In this document: positions 1 through 6,737 of the stretch, piece after piece
Position numbering within the stretch: the stretch's first letter is position 1
Layout of the letters: every line of letters begins with the position of its first letter
Notes under the pieces: generated by a model
Seen by the model: only the letters and a program-made list of their open reading frames with translations
What the model was told of the DNA's origin: nothing
The model's database searches: none
Source of the DNA: Candidatus Kaiserbacteria bacterium
Lineage (GTDB): Bacteria > Patescibacteriota > Minisyncoccia > Phycocordibacterales > Phycocordibacteraceae
Direction of reading: 5' to 3'
NCBI GenBank assembly: GCA_011052355.1
Contig: DRJB01000061.1
Location: forward strand, 1-22,529
Length of the DNA stretch: 22,529 nucleotides
Made by a program: the position numbers and the translations under genes

Positions 1-133
1 CCTTTCGTTTTTTTGTTGCTTGGATGACCTCTTTGTGTTTGGCTCACTTCCATTGTCTGTTTGTATCTCCGTAACAGGGAAAGAACAGACTGTGATGACC
101 TTGGAGAGGAAGTCAGAGACGCTCCTTGTAGAA
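1..133 (-). pseudogene. DDE transposase fragment (rve/integrase core), 5'-truncated and cut by the window edge
   Basis: Read on the minus strand from about 132 down to 1, one frame is open and gives SVSDFLSK followed by FPVTEIQTDNGSEP. The TDNGSE block is the signature around the second catalytic Asp of the rve (integrase core) fold of IS481/IS3-type transposases. Just upstream in the same frame there is a TAG stop and AT-rich island sequence, so the N-terminal half is missing. The C-terminal side runs off the window. The SVSDFLSK segment recurs at 2523-2554, beyond the island. The family call rests on this short motif only, and the exact IS family is uncertain. Confidence 0.55.
101..132. repeat. 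Left copy of a 32-bp direct repeat flanking the AT-rich island
   Basis: Positions 101-132 match 2523-2554 at 28 of 32 bases in the same orientation. On the minus strand both copies encode SVSDFLSK, a piece of a transposase core, so the repeat is most simply explained as two copies or halves of one transposase gene on either side of the island. Confidence 0.75.
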
Positions 134-135
134 CC

Positions 136-819
136 CTATTTATATTTAGTTTTATAAGAATATCTATCAAATAAATTGGTCGCCAGGGATACAGCTGCAA
201 TATTTTGCACCCCACACTGTTTCAATATATTTGCACATTTTCTTAAACTAGACCCTGAAGTAACTATGTCATCAACTAACAATACTGAGTACTTATTTAA
301 ATCTAATCCAGTTCTTAAAGAAAAAAGATTTTCCACCGCCTGTTTTCTCTTTTTCCAACTGTCGATTTTCTTTATCTCCATAAAGTTATCTGACCGATTA
401 AATATTTTTTTTATCTTTGAAACTTTCTTTGAATCTTTATTAAGCATTTCATACAACTTAGTGGCGAATCTCTCAGAAACTCCGTAACGACTTGGTACTG
501 GGATAATTAAAATTAATAAGGCATTTTCTAAAATCCAGTTATTTATTTCAGGAAGTAAAATTGAAAAACCGGCACATGCTATTTTAGAAGCAAGTTTGGT
601 TGACCCACTATCTCTAGCCTCTTTTTTCATAAACTTGTACAAATAAGCGAAAAAACTATCTCTATCGCATATCCAACCTATAAAAAGTTTTGTGATATCT
701 TTCCCTTGAATTTTTTTAAGATATTTTTTAGCCAAAATCGTATTTTCCAAAAAAGGTAAAATTGGTTGGTCTTTAAAAGTAACTCCTATTTGATGAAAAG
801 GCGATTTAATATTTGCCAT
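136..819 (-). CDS. ComF-like phosphoribosyltransferase-domain protein
   Basis: 227 residues. The C-terminal half carries a type I phosphoribosyltransferase fold. The PRPP-binding signature VLLVDDIVTSGSS lies near residues 181-193, preceded by a PVPSR segment (around 107-111) that in ComF-family proteins marks the start of the PRTase core. The N-terminal cysteine zinc finger of classical ComF is absent and is replaced by a lysine- and aromatic-rich segment with no motif I recognise. The start ATG is one base after the stop of the upstream SAHH-like gene, so the two are almost certainly co-transcribed and translationally coupled. The gene is much more AT-rich than the housekeeping genes of the window, suggesting transfer. 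ComF proteins are linked to DNA uptake in some bacteria, but no competence gene is adjacent; the substrate is unknown. Confidence 0.75.
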   Translation of the reverse strand: MANIKSPFHQIGVTFKDQPILPFLENTILAKKYLKKIQGKDITKLFIGWICDRDSFFAYLYKFMKKEARDSGSTKLASKIACAGFSILLPEINNWILENALLILIIPVPSRYGVSERFATKLYEMLNKDSKKVSKIKKIFNRSDNFMEIKKIDSWKKRKQAVENLFSLRTGLDLNKYSVLLVDDIVTSGSSLRKCANILKQCGVQNIAAVSLATNLFDRYSYKTKYK

Positions 820-820
820 A

Positions 821-1957
821 TTATAAAAGAGTAGTTATCTTTTCTGGTACCACAATAAACCCTTTTGAAAGAGAGGAGGTCTCTCTTCTGTTCGCGAGAT
901 ATAACACAGAACCAAGGAGTAAACATATAGTTCTTTCAATTCTCTTTACTCCACCTTTGTAATAACTACTTTCAAAATTTATTGGAAATCCATTATTAAC
1001 AAAAACAATATTACCATATATAACATCAGAATGAATATTTAAACTAATACCTTTTCTGTAGGACGCGACAGGAAATTCTCTGTCTGAAGATGATACACTT
1101 ACAAGATAAATTGGGTAATTGAGAGAATTAAGATATTCTATATATTCTTCAGAAATGGCTTTTATTCCTGTGGCACCAATAATAATATTTGGTTTCAGCT
1201 CAATTATCTTTTCCATAAGATTCTTGTGACCAAGAGCATCATCAAACCCAGATACTTTTTCCCCTTGTTTATGTAACCCATTAACAAGCGCCTTTCCTAT
1301 TGGGCCAAGACCTACAACCAAGAACTTATTATTTATAATATTGTTTTCTGAGATATAGTCAGATATTTTTTCAATGCAAATATCAGCAATAAATGGACTT
1401 TCTTTGTTAAGCTTTATAGCTGATCGGGCAACATTGATAATTGGAAATTTAAGTATTTCATTCTCCAACTTCCTAAATCCAGAAGAAGTTTGCTCAATAC
1501 CTAAAATTTCAATACTCTCATCTATCTTTTCAAAATTTTTATTAAACTCTGATAACAATACAGCTCCATCATCAAGTATGATAACTCTAGATTCACCAAA
1601 AACAGTCTCCTTAAAAAGTTTAAATAGTAAATTGCAATTTTCATTATGTTGTTCATCAAAAGTCTTTTTTGTATCAAAAGATGGTTGATATAAATTGAAA
1701 TTATCGTTTTTTAACTCTGCAAAAAGGTTAACATTTGTTGAGTATTCTTTACCAAGAATAAAAATATTTTCTTTAGGAATACCGAAGCCAACAAATAAGG
1801 AAAACATCTTTTCTCTTGGTCTGAGTATGTGCTGACAAGTAAAAATATAGGTTTTTGACAAATCGCGCTTTTTATTCCTAGAAAATAAATTGAACGTCTT
1901 TGCAAGGAGCACAAGAGAATCATTTGACTTTAGATGTTCAATTGTTTTTCCTCGCAT
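821..1957 (-). CDS. S-adenosylhomocysteine hydrolase-like NAD-binding protein
   Basis: 378 residues. The order of motifs follows adenosylhomocysteinase: ILDDGAVLL near 125 (like the DDGGDLT region), GIEQTSSGFRKLE near 153 (like EETTTGVHRL), NVARSAIK near 176 (like NVNDSVTK), then a Rossmann GLGPIGKAL near 217 and an ATG segment near 263. The family's catalytic residues are only partly kept: the second Glu of EETTTG appears as Gln, and the Asp of the KSKFDN motif is not obvious. The N-terminal ~110 residues are divergent and the usual C-terminal KPDxYRY end is missing. It is therefore unlikely to be a standard SAH hydrolase; a related NAD-dependent reaction or a ligand-sensing role is possible. 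It is followed after 1 nt by the PRTase gene. Strongly AT-rich relative to the neighbourhood. Confidence 0.65.
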   Translation of the reverse strand: MRGKTIEHLKSNDSLVLLAKTFNLFSRNKKRDLSKTYIFTCQHILRPREKMFSLFVGFGIPKENIFILGKEYSTNVNLFAELKNDNFNLYQPSFDTKKTFDEQHNENCNLLFKLFKETVFGESRVIILDDGAVLLSEFNKNFEKIDESIEILGIEQTSSGFRKLENEILKFPIINVARSAIKLNKESPFIADICIEKISDYISENNIINNKFLVVGLGPIGKALVNGLHKQGEKVSGFDDALGHKNLMEKIIELKPNIIIGATGIKAISEEYIEYLNSLNYPIYLVSVSSSDREFPVASYRKGISLNIHSDVIYGNIVFVNNGFPINFESSYYKGGVKRIERTICLLLGSVLYLANRRETSSLSKGFIVVPEKITTLL

Positions 1958-1964
1958 ATTATTT

Positions 1965-2159
1965 TTAATCTAACATAACCAAAAATTTGTACAATATATA
2001 ACCCACAGCGTGTAAATATAGTGTTTTATCCAATACGGCAATGTGTTGACAATGGTAATACCTATAAAACAATACAGGAGAAACATTTGAAATGAGTAAA
2101 ACGATAGCAAATAAAGAGATTAAATTAATAAATATAGCCGGGGTGTATCCGTACAACAA
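1965..2159 (-). CDS. Small predicted membrane protein or remnant of a larger gene
   Basis: 64 codons from a TTG, ending 7 nt before the SAHH-like gene. The product has one clear hydrophobic segment (about residues 8-30) and a second weaker one near the C-terminus. The same frame stays open upstream to about 2294 without an ATG, and this extra stretch reads as polar, protein-like sequence, so the ORF may be the 3' end of a gene that has lost its start. I recognise no family. It is listed because of its position and orientation in the island; coding status is uncertain. Confidence 0.25.
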   Translation of the reverse strand: MLYGYTPAIFINLISLFAIVLLISNVSPVLFYRYYHCQHIAVLDKTLYLHAVGYILYKFLVMLD

Positions 2160-2306
2160 AAAATCTGGAGAAGTGGAACTCTGATAAATAAGAGCGGTTC
2201 TATTTATGTATTTATTTAAAAAACCACCAAGGAAAAAATCTTCGGGTTGCTCATCTTTGTGATGTTGGCAGGCATGTATACCACCATCACAAGGTTACGA
2301 TCTCAA

Positions 2307-2440
2307 TCATACTTTCCTTTTCCTTTCTTGTTCTTTTAATTCTTCATCCATATCACCCAGGCGCACCTCCACACCAGGATGATTTCTATACCACTTTTTA
2401 TCTCTGACAATTATGGTCTATATGTAATAATATCACTCAT
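2307..2440 (-). pseudogene. Decayed small ORF with an apparent single-base frameshift
   Basis: An ATG at 2440 starts MSDIITYRP and then meets TAA at 2411-2413. Shifting by one base at that point continues into a charged frame with WYRNHPGVEVRLGD and then DMDEELKEQERKRKV, ending in TGA at 2307-2309. Joined, they would give a small protein of about 44 residues. The basic/acidic heptad-like tail looks like real protein, but the family is unknown. The frameshift is an inference; the downstream half could also be an independent remnant. Confidence 0.35.
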
Positions 2441-2522
2441 ATTAAGATTTAGTAAGATTTTGTACGAGTCCACCACACATGAGGCTCCCGCGCTGTTAAT
2501 GAGGAATAGTATATACCGTAGT

Positions 2523-2554
2523 TTGGAGAGGAAGTCGGAGACGCTCTTGGAAGA
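2523..2554. repeat. Right copy of the island-flanking direct repeat, inside a transposase remnant
   Basis: 28 of 32 bases match 101-132. On the minus strand the surrounding frame reads TSHSSKSVSDFLSKL, which resembles the segment between the first and second catalytic Asp of rve-type transposases. The fragment begins just after the rplS terminator and loses similarity soon after the repeat. It appears to be the other side of the transposase gene seen at 1-133. Confidence 0.65.
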
Positions 2555-2574
2555 GTGGGAGGTGATAATAGTAC

Positions 2575-2601
2575 CCCCCGGCGCGCTTCGCGCGCCGGGG
2601 G
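2575..2601 (-). terminator. rplS terminator hairpin
   Basis: A perfect 12-bp GC-only stem (2575-2586 with 2590-2601) with a 3-nt loop, 17 bases past the rplS stop. Only a weak T-containing tail follows on the minus strand, so termination strength is uncertain. Confidence 0.7.
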
Positions 2602-2618
2602 CTTTTGGGTTTAGTGTT

Positions 2619-3260
2619 TTATTGACCCGCTTCTTTTTTTGCACCTTCCGTCCCATTGGTTTCCGGTGCATCTTCACCTTTTTCTTTTTGTGCCTCATCG
2701 GCGCCGTTTTGTTCGCCATCTTTTGGAGTTTTCTCAGAAACAGATTCAGAGGTTGGTTGTGCTTCCACAACAGACCCGCCGTCTGCCGGCGTTTCTATTT
2801 CCGACGCTCCCTCTGTTTCCTCCGGTTCTTCCGACTCTTCCTCCGTGGCAAAATCATCTGTTGAGATATTCATCAGCTTTGCATTACGCAATTGTCTGCG
2901 CACCGCCTTTGCCGCCTTTTCTCTGATAAAGTACAGTTTTGCGCGACGCACTTTTGAACGACGAACGATTTCAATTTTATCAATAAGCGGTGAATAGAGG
3001 GGGAAAATCTTTTCAACACCTATCCCGGAAAGCGTAGCGCGCACCGTAAAGGTGCCACCTGCCTCTTTCCCATGCTTCACCGCAATGATTACACCCTCAA
3101 AAGTCTGTATGCGCGTTTTCCCGCGCTCAATGACTTTTTGGTGCACGCGAACCGTATCACCGGATCGTACACCGATTTTTACGCGTTCCTCTTTTTTAAC
3201 CGGGGAAATAACTGTGTCCATGCGAGGTACTGTACCATAAAAAACCTCTTGCGCAAACAT
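2619..3260 (-). CDS. rplS: 50S ribosomal protein L19 (bL19) with a long acidic C-terminal tail
   Basis: Recognised from VRSGDTVRVHQKVIERGK, TFEGVIIAVKHG, FPLYSPLIDKIEIVRRSKVRRAKLYF and the basic end of the domain, the typical bL19 path at the 30S/50S interface. The start may be ATG 3260 (213 aa) or ATG 3221 (200 aa); neither has a good Shine-Dalgarno, and bL19 similarity begins after the second. The usual protein is about 115 residues. Here it continues for about 85 more residues of Glu/Ala/Pro/Ser/Thr-rich low-complexity sequence from about residue 133, with no cysteines or aromatics to speak of and probably disordered. It is the last gene of the galE, pseudouridine synthase, rplS run and is followed by a GC hairpin. 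Confidence 0.93.
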   Translation of the reverse strand: MFAQEVFYGTVPRMDTVISPVKKEERVKIGVRSGDTVRVHQKVIERGKTRIQTFEGVIIAVKHGKEAGGTFTVRATLSGIGVEKIFPLYSPLIDKIEIVRRSKVRRAKLYFIREKAAKAVRRQLRNAKLMNISTDDFATEEESEEPEETEGASEIETPADGGSVVEAQPTSESVSEKTPKDGEQNGADEAQKEKGEDAPETNGTEGAKKEAGQ

Positions 3261-3275
3261 TCCTGCAGAAACGTC

Positions 3276-4001
3276 TTACAGTGTCGCACCGGGGAAAAAA
3301 TTTACAGCCTTCATAAAATCTTCCGGCGGTGGAGCAATTACAGCCACCTCCTTACCCGAAGGAAGAGGTAGTATGATGCGATACGCATGCAATCCGAGAT
3401 GTGAAAGCCCTAAATCGCACGGGTGTTTTGGTGCGTATAGTTTGTCGCACACGATTGGGTGGTGAATTGCCTTAAAATGCACTCGTATTTGATGTGTCCT
3501 ACCTGTCTCTGGCATGATACGCACAAAAGAATGCTCTTTTGTGTTCGCTATCTTTTCCCAGCGAGTAATTGCATCTCGTAGTGTTCCTTTTGCTTTTCGT
3601 TGCGCAGAACGCAAACGAAAATCTTTTCGTGAACGCCCAATCAGATAATCAATAATTCCTTTGTCCTCTTTGAGAATGCCATACACAAACGCAAGATATG
3701 TCTTCTTAATTTGGTGCTCTTGGAAAGTGTGTTTCAAAAAAGCGTGCACCACGTCTGTCTTTGCAAGAATGAGCACTCCCGTGGTTTCGGCATCAAGACG
3801 ATGCACGATGCCCGGGCGCATGATAGTTTCCCCGGAAACCAGCTGCATAGGCTCGCCAACATTCACTGACTGAGGATATTTTTTCCCAAACCAATCTGAG
3901 ATGGTTTCTGCTTGCGAATGTCCATCAGGGTGCGTTATAACACCAAATGGTTTATTGATAACCACCACATATTCATCTTCATATAAAATCGGTATCTCCA
4001 T
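3276..4001 (-). CDS. RluA-family 23S rRNA/tRNA pseudouridine synthase
   Basis: 241 residues. The catalytic motif IVHRLDAETTGVLILAKT (Asp near residue 71) is diagnostic of the RluA/RluC/RluD family, and the later RTHQIRVH block and the KPFGVITHP N-terminal block agree. There is no N-terminal S4 RNA-binding domain, so it is the short RluA/TruC-like form rather than full RluD. It isomerises uridine to pseudouridine in rRNA or tRNA; the target site cannot be told from sequence. It lies 4 nt after galE and 15 nt before rplS, consistent with one transcript. Confidence 0.9.
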   Translation of the reverse strand: MEIPILYEDEYVVVINKPFGVITHPDGHSQAETISDWFGKKYPQSVNVGEPMQLVSGETIMRPGIVHRLDAETTGVLILAKTDVVHAFLKHTFQEHQIKKTYLAFVYGILKEDKGIIDYLIGRSRKDFRLRSAQRKAKGTLRDAITRWEKIANTKEHSFVRIMPETGRTHQIRVHFKAIHHPIVCDKLYAPKHPCDLGLSHLGLHAYRIILPLPSGKEVAVIAPPPEDFMKAVNFFPGATL

Positions 4002-4005
4002 ATTA

Positions 4006-4995
4006 TTATTTGTTTATATGTAATTTTTGCTCCCACTCTAAAGAAGTGCGGACGATATCCTCTAAATCATCATATTGTGGTTTCCAGTTTAGTGTTCTTT
4101 TAATTTTGTTTGCGTTTGCAACCAAGATTGGCGGATCCCCGTCGCGTCGCACAGCAGTACGTATACACAAAGTAGTACCACTGACATGTTGTACCATATC
4201 CAATACCTCACGTACGCTATAGCCATGTTCATAACCACAATTTAACGTTGTGGAGCTGTTCCCTCTTCGCAAATAGTCCAACGCCATTAGGTGTGCTGTG
4301 GCGATGTCTTCCACATGAATATAATCTCGGACTCCCGTTCCGTCAGGAGTTGGATAATCTGTACCAAATATTACTATCTCTTTACGAGCACCAATCGCAG
4401 CTTCGCACGCCACCTTAATCAGCAATGTTGCGTTAACAGTAGACTGACCAATGCGTCCTTGCGGGTCAGAGCCTGCTACATTAAAATATCGCATGGTCAC
4501 ATGGCGTATTTTAGTAACAGCCACCAAATCTCGCAACATCCACTCAGTCATAAGCTTAGATGTGCCATATGGATTGATTGGGGCGGTTGGAGTATTTTCA
4601 TTTACCTGCGCTTCTTGAGGAATGCCATAAACTGCCGCTGATGATGAAAAAATGAAGTGGCGTATGCCAGTAGTCGCACAAACATCCAGTAAAGAACGAC
4701 TTGCACAAGTGTTGTTCTTATAATACCTAAGCGGTTCACGTACTGATTCAGATACTGCGGTGTGCGCAGCAAGATGTATCACTGTATCAATGTCTCGTTC
4801 ACGAATTAAATGCTCAACCAATACTTGGTCGCCCACATCACCGACAATCAATTCTCCACCAAGCACGGAATCACGAAATCCTGTGGATAAATTATCAAGT
4901 ATAATGACTTTTTCGCCAGCCTCAACTAGATGACGAACAATATGACTGCCAATGTAACCGGCTCCTCCGGTTACCAAGATTCCATTTTTTTCCAT
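4006..4995 (-). CDS. galE: UDP-glucose 4-epimerase (extended SDR)
   Basis: 329 residues, normal GalE length. NAD-binding GGAGYIGSH at residues 9-17, catalytic serine region FSSSAAVYG near 122-130, PYGTSK supplying the catalytic Tyr and Lys near 149-153, and RYFNVAG near 171. Interconverts UDP-glucose and UDP-galactose (or the GlcNAc/GalNAc pair) in the cytoplasm, feeding surface polysaccharide. A TATAAA lies a few bases before the ATG, after the uppS hairpin, so galE can have its own promoter. Related NDP-sugar epimerases cannot be fully excluded, but the motif set fits GalE best. Confidence 0.92.
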   Translation of the reverse strand: MEKNGILVTGGAGYIGSHIVRHLVEAGEKVIILDNLSTGFRDSVLGGELIVGDVGDQVLVEHLIRERDIDTVIHLAAHTAVSESVREPLRYYKNNTCASRSLLDVCATTGIRHFIFSSSAAVYGIPQEAQVNENTPTAPINPYGTSKLMTEWMLRDLVAVTKIRHVTMRYFNVAGSDPQGRIGQSTVNATLLIKVACEAAIGARKEIVIFGTDYPTPDGTGVRDYIHVEDIATAHLMALDYLRRGNSSTTLNCGYEHGYSVREVLDMVQHVSGTTLCIRTAVRRDGDPPILVANANKIKRTLNWKPQYDDLEDIVRTSLEWEQKLHINK

Positions 4996-5076
4996 AATTT
5001 TTATACCGTATTTTATATATTACACTGTAATTATCACCTTGTCTGGATAAATAAATTAGCTTTCACACATGCAAGT

Positions 5077-5149
5077 CTTCGGGAGCATCGCCACGGGAAA
5101 TAGTCCGTGCGAAGCGCGCGGACTATTTCCCGTGGCGATGCTCCCGAAG
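5077..5149 (-). terminator. 31-bp perfect inverted repeat spanning the uppS stop codon
   Basis: The left arm 5077-5107 is the exact reverse complement of 5119-5149, with an 11-nt centre that can close further. The right arm contains the last eight uppS codons and its TAG (5123-5125), so the 3' arm is an inverted copy of coding sequence. No T-run follows. The position between uppS and galE suggests a terminator or attenuator. Confidence 0.75.
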
Positions 5150-5833
5150 CGCATACCAAGAAAGAATTCCTTCAAACTCTTGTTTAGTAAAAGCGGGCCA
5201 CATGGTTTTTGTAAAAAATAATTCACTGTATGCCATTTGGAAAAGCAGAAAATTTGAAAGACGCTGTTCCCCACCGGTACGAATAATGAGATCCGGATCC
5301 GGCAAAGAAGCGCTCCACATTGCCATTCTGATATCTCCTTCAGTAACAGAAGTTTTCCCGGAGTGCATAAGTACATTCATCGCATTCACAATCTCTGCGC
5401 GCGAGCCATACGAAAACGCGATAACCAGTGTTTGTCCGAGCGCATTCTCAGTTTCTTTTTCAAGACGCGTCGCTTGCTGAAGAAGGTTTTTGGGCATACG
5501 TTCTTTCTCACCAAGAAAACGAATGCGAATGCTGCGCTCAGCAAGTTCATCAAGCTCATTTGTACATGCGCGCACAAAAAGCCGCATCAAATAAGAAACT
5601 TCTTTTGCCGGGCGTTGCCAGTTCTCGGTTGAAAACGCATACACAATGAGCGTACGCACCCCTGCGTCAAAAGCCCACACAGAAACTTTTTTGAGTGTGC
5701 GCAAACCCTCGCGATGACCCGAGAAAGTTGAAATGCCAAGCGCGCGCGCATAACGACGATTTCCATCCATGATAATACCGATACAATGTGGAATGTTATT
5801 TTTAACATCGGGATACGTATCTGAAACATCCAT
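5123..5833 (-). CDS. uppS: Isoprenyl transferase (undecaprenyl diphosphate synthase)
   Basis: 236 residues. Cis-prenyltransferase signatures are all present: IIMDGNRRYARALG near residue 21 (with the catalytic Asp), GHREGLRTLKK, FSTENWQRPAKEV near 68, and DLIIRTGGEQRLSNFLLFQ near 179-197. It condenses isopentenyl diphosphate units onto farnesyl diphosphate to make the C55 lipid carrier for cell-wall synthesis. The ATG at 5833 has a TATAAA about 5 bases upstream and no Shine-Dalgarno. It diverges from the hypothetical gene at 5940. Its final codons form one arm of a long palindrome. Confidence 0.95.
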   Translation of the reverse strand: MDVSDTYPDVKNNIPHCIGIIMDGNRRYARALGISTFSGHREGLRTLKKVSVWAFDAGVRTLIVYAFSTENWQRPAKEVSYLMRLFVRACTNELDELAERSIRIRFLGEKERMPKNLLQQATRLEKETENALGQTLVIAFSYGSRAEIVNAMNVLMHSGKTSVTEGDIRMAMWSASLPDPDLIIRTGGEQRLSNFLLFQMAYSELFFTKTMWPAFTKQEFEGILSWYALREHRHGK

Positions 5834-5920
5834 TACATTTTATAACCACCCTCAAAAAAATAAGTTGCGGAAAGAAATTCACAATTTGCATCTCCATGGA
5901 CACGTAAACAACCGGGGGAG

Positions 5921-5929
5921 TGGTATGAT
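5921..5929 (+). promoter_or_regulatory. Extended -10 promoter for the 5940 gene
   Basis: TGGTATGAT (TGn plus TATGAT) lies 10 bases before the ATG at 5940, so transcription should begin within a few bases of the start codon. No clear -35 and no Shine-Dalgarno are seen. Confidence 0.5.
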
Positions 5930-5939
5930 ATAGCCATAC

Positions 5940-6413
5940 ATGCCACAAGTATCTTTATTTGAATGGGACGCACATGAATACGAGTTTGATGATAAACCAA
6001 GCGAGTGGTATTGGGCACTCGCGATTATTTCCGTTGGGGCAATTATCACCAGTATTCTTTTCCAAAATTATTTATTGGCAATTGTTTTTGTTGTCGCAGC
6101 TTTTGCTATTGGTATTCAAGCGGCAAAAGAACCACACAAACACCACTTCAAGCTCACACACGGAGGGCTTCATATTGACCATCGTTTTTATCCGTTTGAT
6201 TTGATGCACTCCTTCAGCGTCATTGAATACCTTGATGAAACCGAACCATTGGTTCTTTCTATAAAAACCCACAACCTGCTTGCGCCACACTTGATGATTC
6301 CCTTGGTAGACGTTAATCCCGATGCTGTATACGCGCTTTTCTTTGCGTATGTTGAAGAAGGAGACCACCCGGAAACATTCGTGGACCGTATGATTGAGTT
6401 CTTTCATCTTTAA
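5940..6413 (+). CDS. Two-transmembrane hypothetical protein
   Basis: 157 residues. A short acidic, aromatic N-terminus (FEWDAHEYEF, residues 7-16) is followed by two hydrophobic segments at about 24-42 and 44-62, probably a membrane hairpin, and then by a soluble C-terminal domain with alternating beta-like hydrophobic stretches. The layout (N-terminal W/EYE motif, two TMs, small PH-like domain) resembles uncharacterised membrane proteins frequent in Parcubacteria, but I cannot assign a function. The promoter at 5921-5929 suggests a leaderless mRNA. The next gene downstream is tRNA-Arg, with its own promoter. Confidence 0.8.
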   Translation: MPQVSLFEWDAHEYEFDDKPSEWYWALAIISVGAIITSILFQNYLLAIVFVVAAFAIGIQAAKEPHKHHFKLTHGGLHIDHRFYPFDLMHSFSVIEYLDETEPLVLSIKTHNLLAPHLMIPLVDVNPDAVYALFFAYVEEGDHPETFVDRMIEFFHL

Positions 6414-6419
6414 AAACTC

Positions 6420-6448
6420 TTGGCGAAAGAACCAAAACCGTGTACAGT
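6420..6448 (+). promoter_or_regulatory. Promoter of tRNA-Arg
   Basis: TTGGCG at 6420-6425, a 17-bp spacer, and TACAGT at 6443-6448 preceded by TG. The predicted start is about 30 bases before the tRNA. Confidence 0.55.
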
Positions 6449-6483
6449 GCATTAGTGCCGTGTCAAAAGGCGCGGTGTCAAAT

Positions 6484-6555
6484 GCCCTCGTCGTTCAATG
6501 GATAGGACGCTAGCTTGCGGAGCTGGTAATGTAGGTTCGATTCCTACCGGGGGCA
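6484..6555 (+). tRNA. tRNA-Arg, anticodon GCG
   Basis: Cloverleaf by eye: a 7-bp acceptor (one G-U), D-stem GTTC/GGAC with GG in the loop, anticodon stem CTAGC/GCTGG with the loop TTGCGGA, a 4-nt variable loop, and T-stem GTAGG/CCTAC with the loop TTCGATT. Position 33 is T, anticodon 34-36 is GCG, and the discriminator is A. It decodes CGC and CGU. CCA is not fully encoded (ACCC follows). Most bacteria use ACG (inosine-modified) for this box, so GCG is unusual. Confidence 0.88.
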
Positions 6556-6585
6556 CCCTATCAAAAGATACGGTACGTAAAGAAC

Positions 6586-6621
6586 CCCCCACAGGCGACG
6601 CTGGTGCGTCGCCTGTGGGGG
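6586..6621 (+). terminator. 16-bp GC-rich hairpin after tRNA-Arg
   Basis: A perfect stem 6586-6601 with 6606-6621 and a TGGT loop, 31 bases past the tRNA. No T-run follows directly, but a second hairpin starts 5 bases later. Confidence 0.65.
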
Positions 6622-6626
6622 CTAAG

Positions 6627-6669
6627 ATAAAAATAACAAAGACTCAGAGCATGTCTTTGTTATTTTTAT
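6627..6669 (+). terminator. 17-bp AT-rich hairpin before the zinc-ribbon gene
   Basis: A perfect stem 6627-6643 with 6653-6669 and a 9-nt loop; the 3' arm includes five consecutive T. It may be the effective terminator of the tRNA transcript, working with the GC hairpin just upstream. Confidence 0.55.
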
Positions 6670-6737
6670 AGACATTCACAAAGGACGTGGTATAGTAAAA
6701 ATAGATATTAACTGTGGCCAAATAAGGAGGCGCCGGC

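Noticed and set aside
2379..2864. A 161-codon plus-strand ORF over the rplS 3' half
   Set aside because: It is antisense to clear bL19 coding sequence and reads through the GC hairpin; the Phe/Arg-rich product is a mirror of the Glu/Ala-rich rplS tail.
5056..5829. Several overlapping ORFs in other frames across uppS
   Set aside because: All overlap the well-supported uppS frame and share no motif with known proteins.
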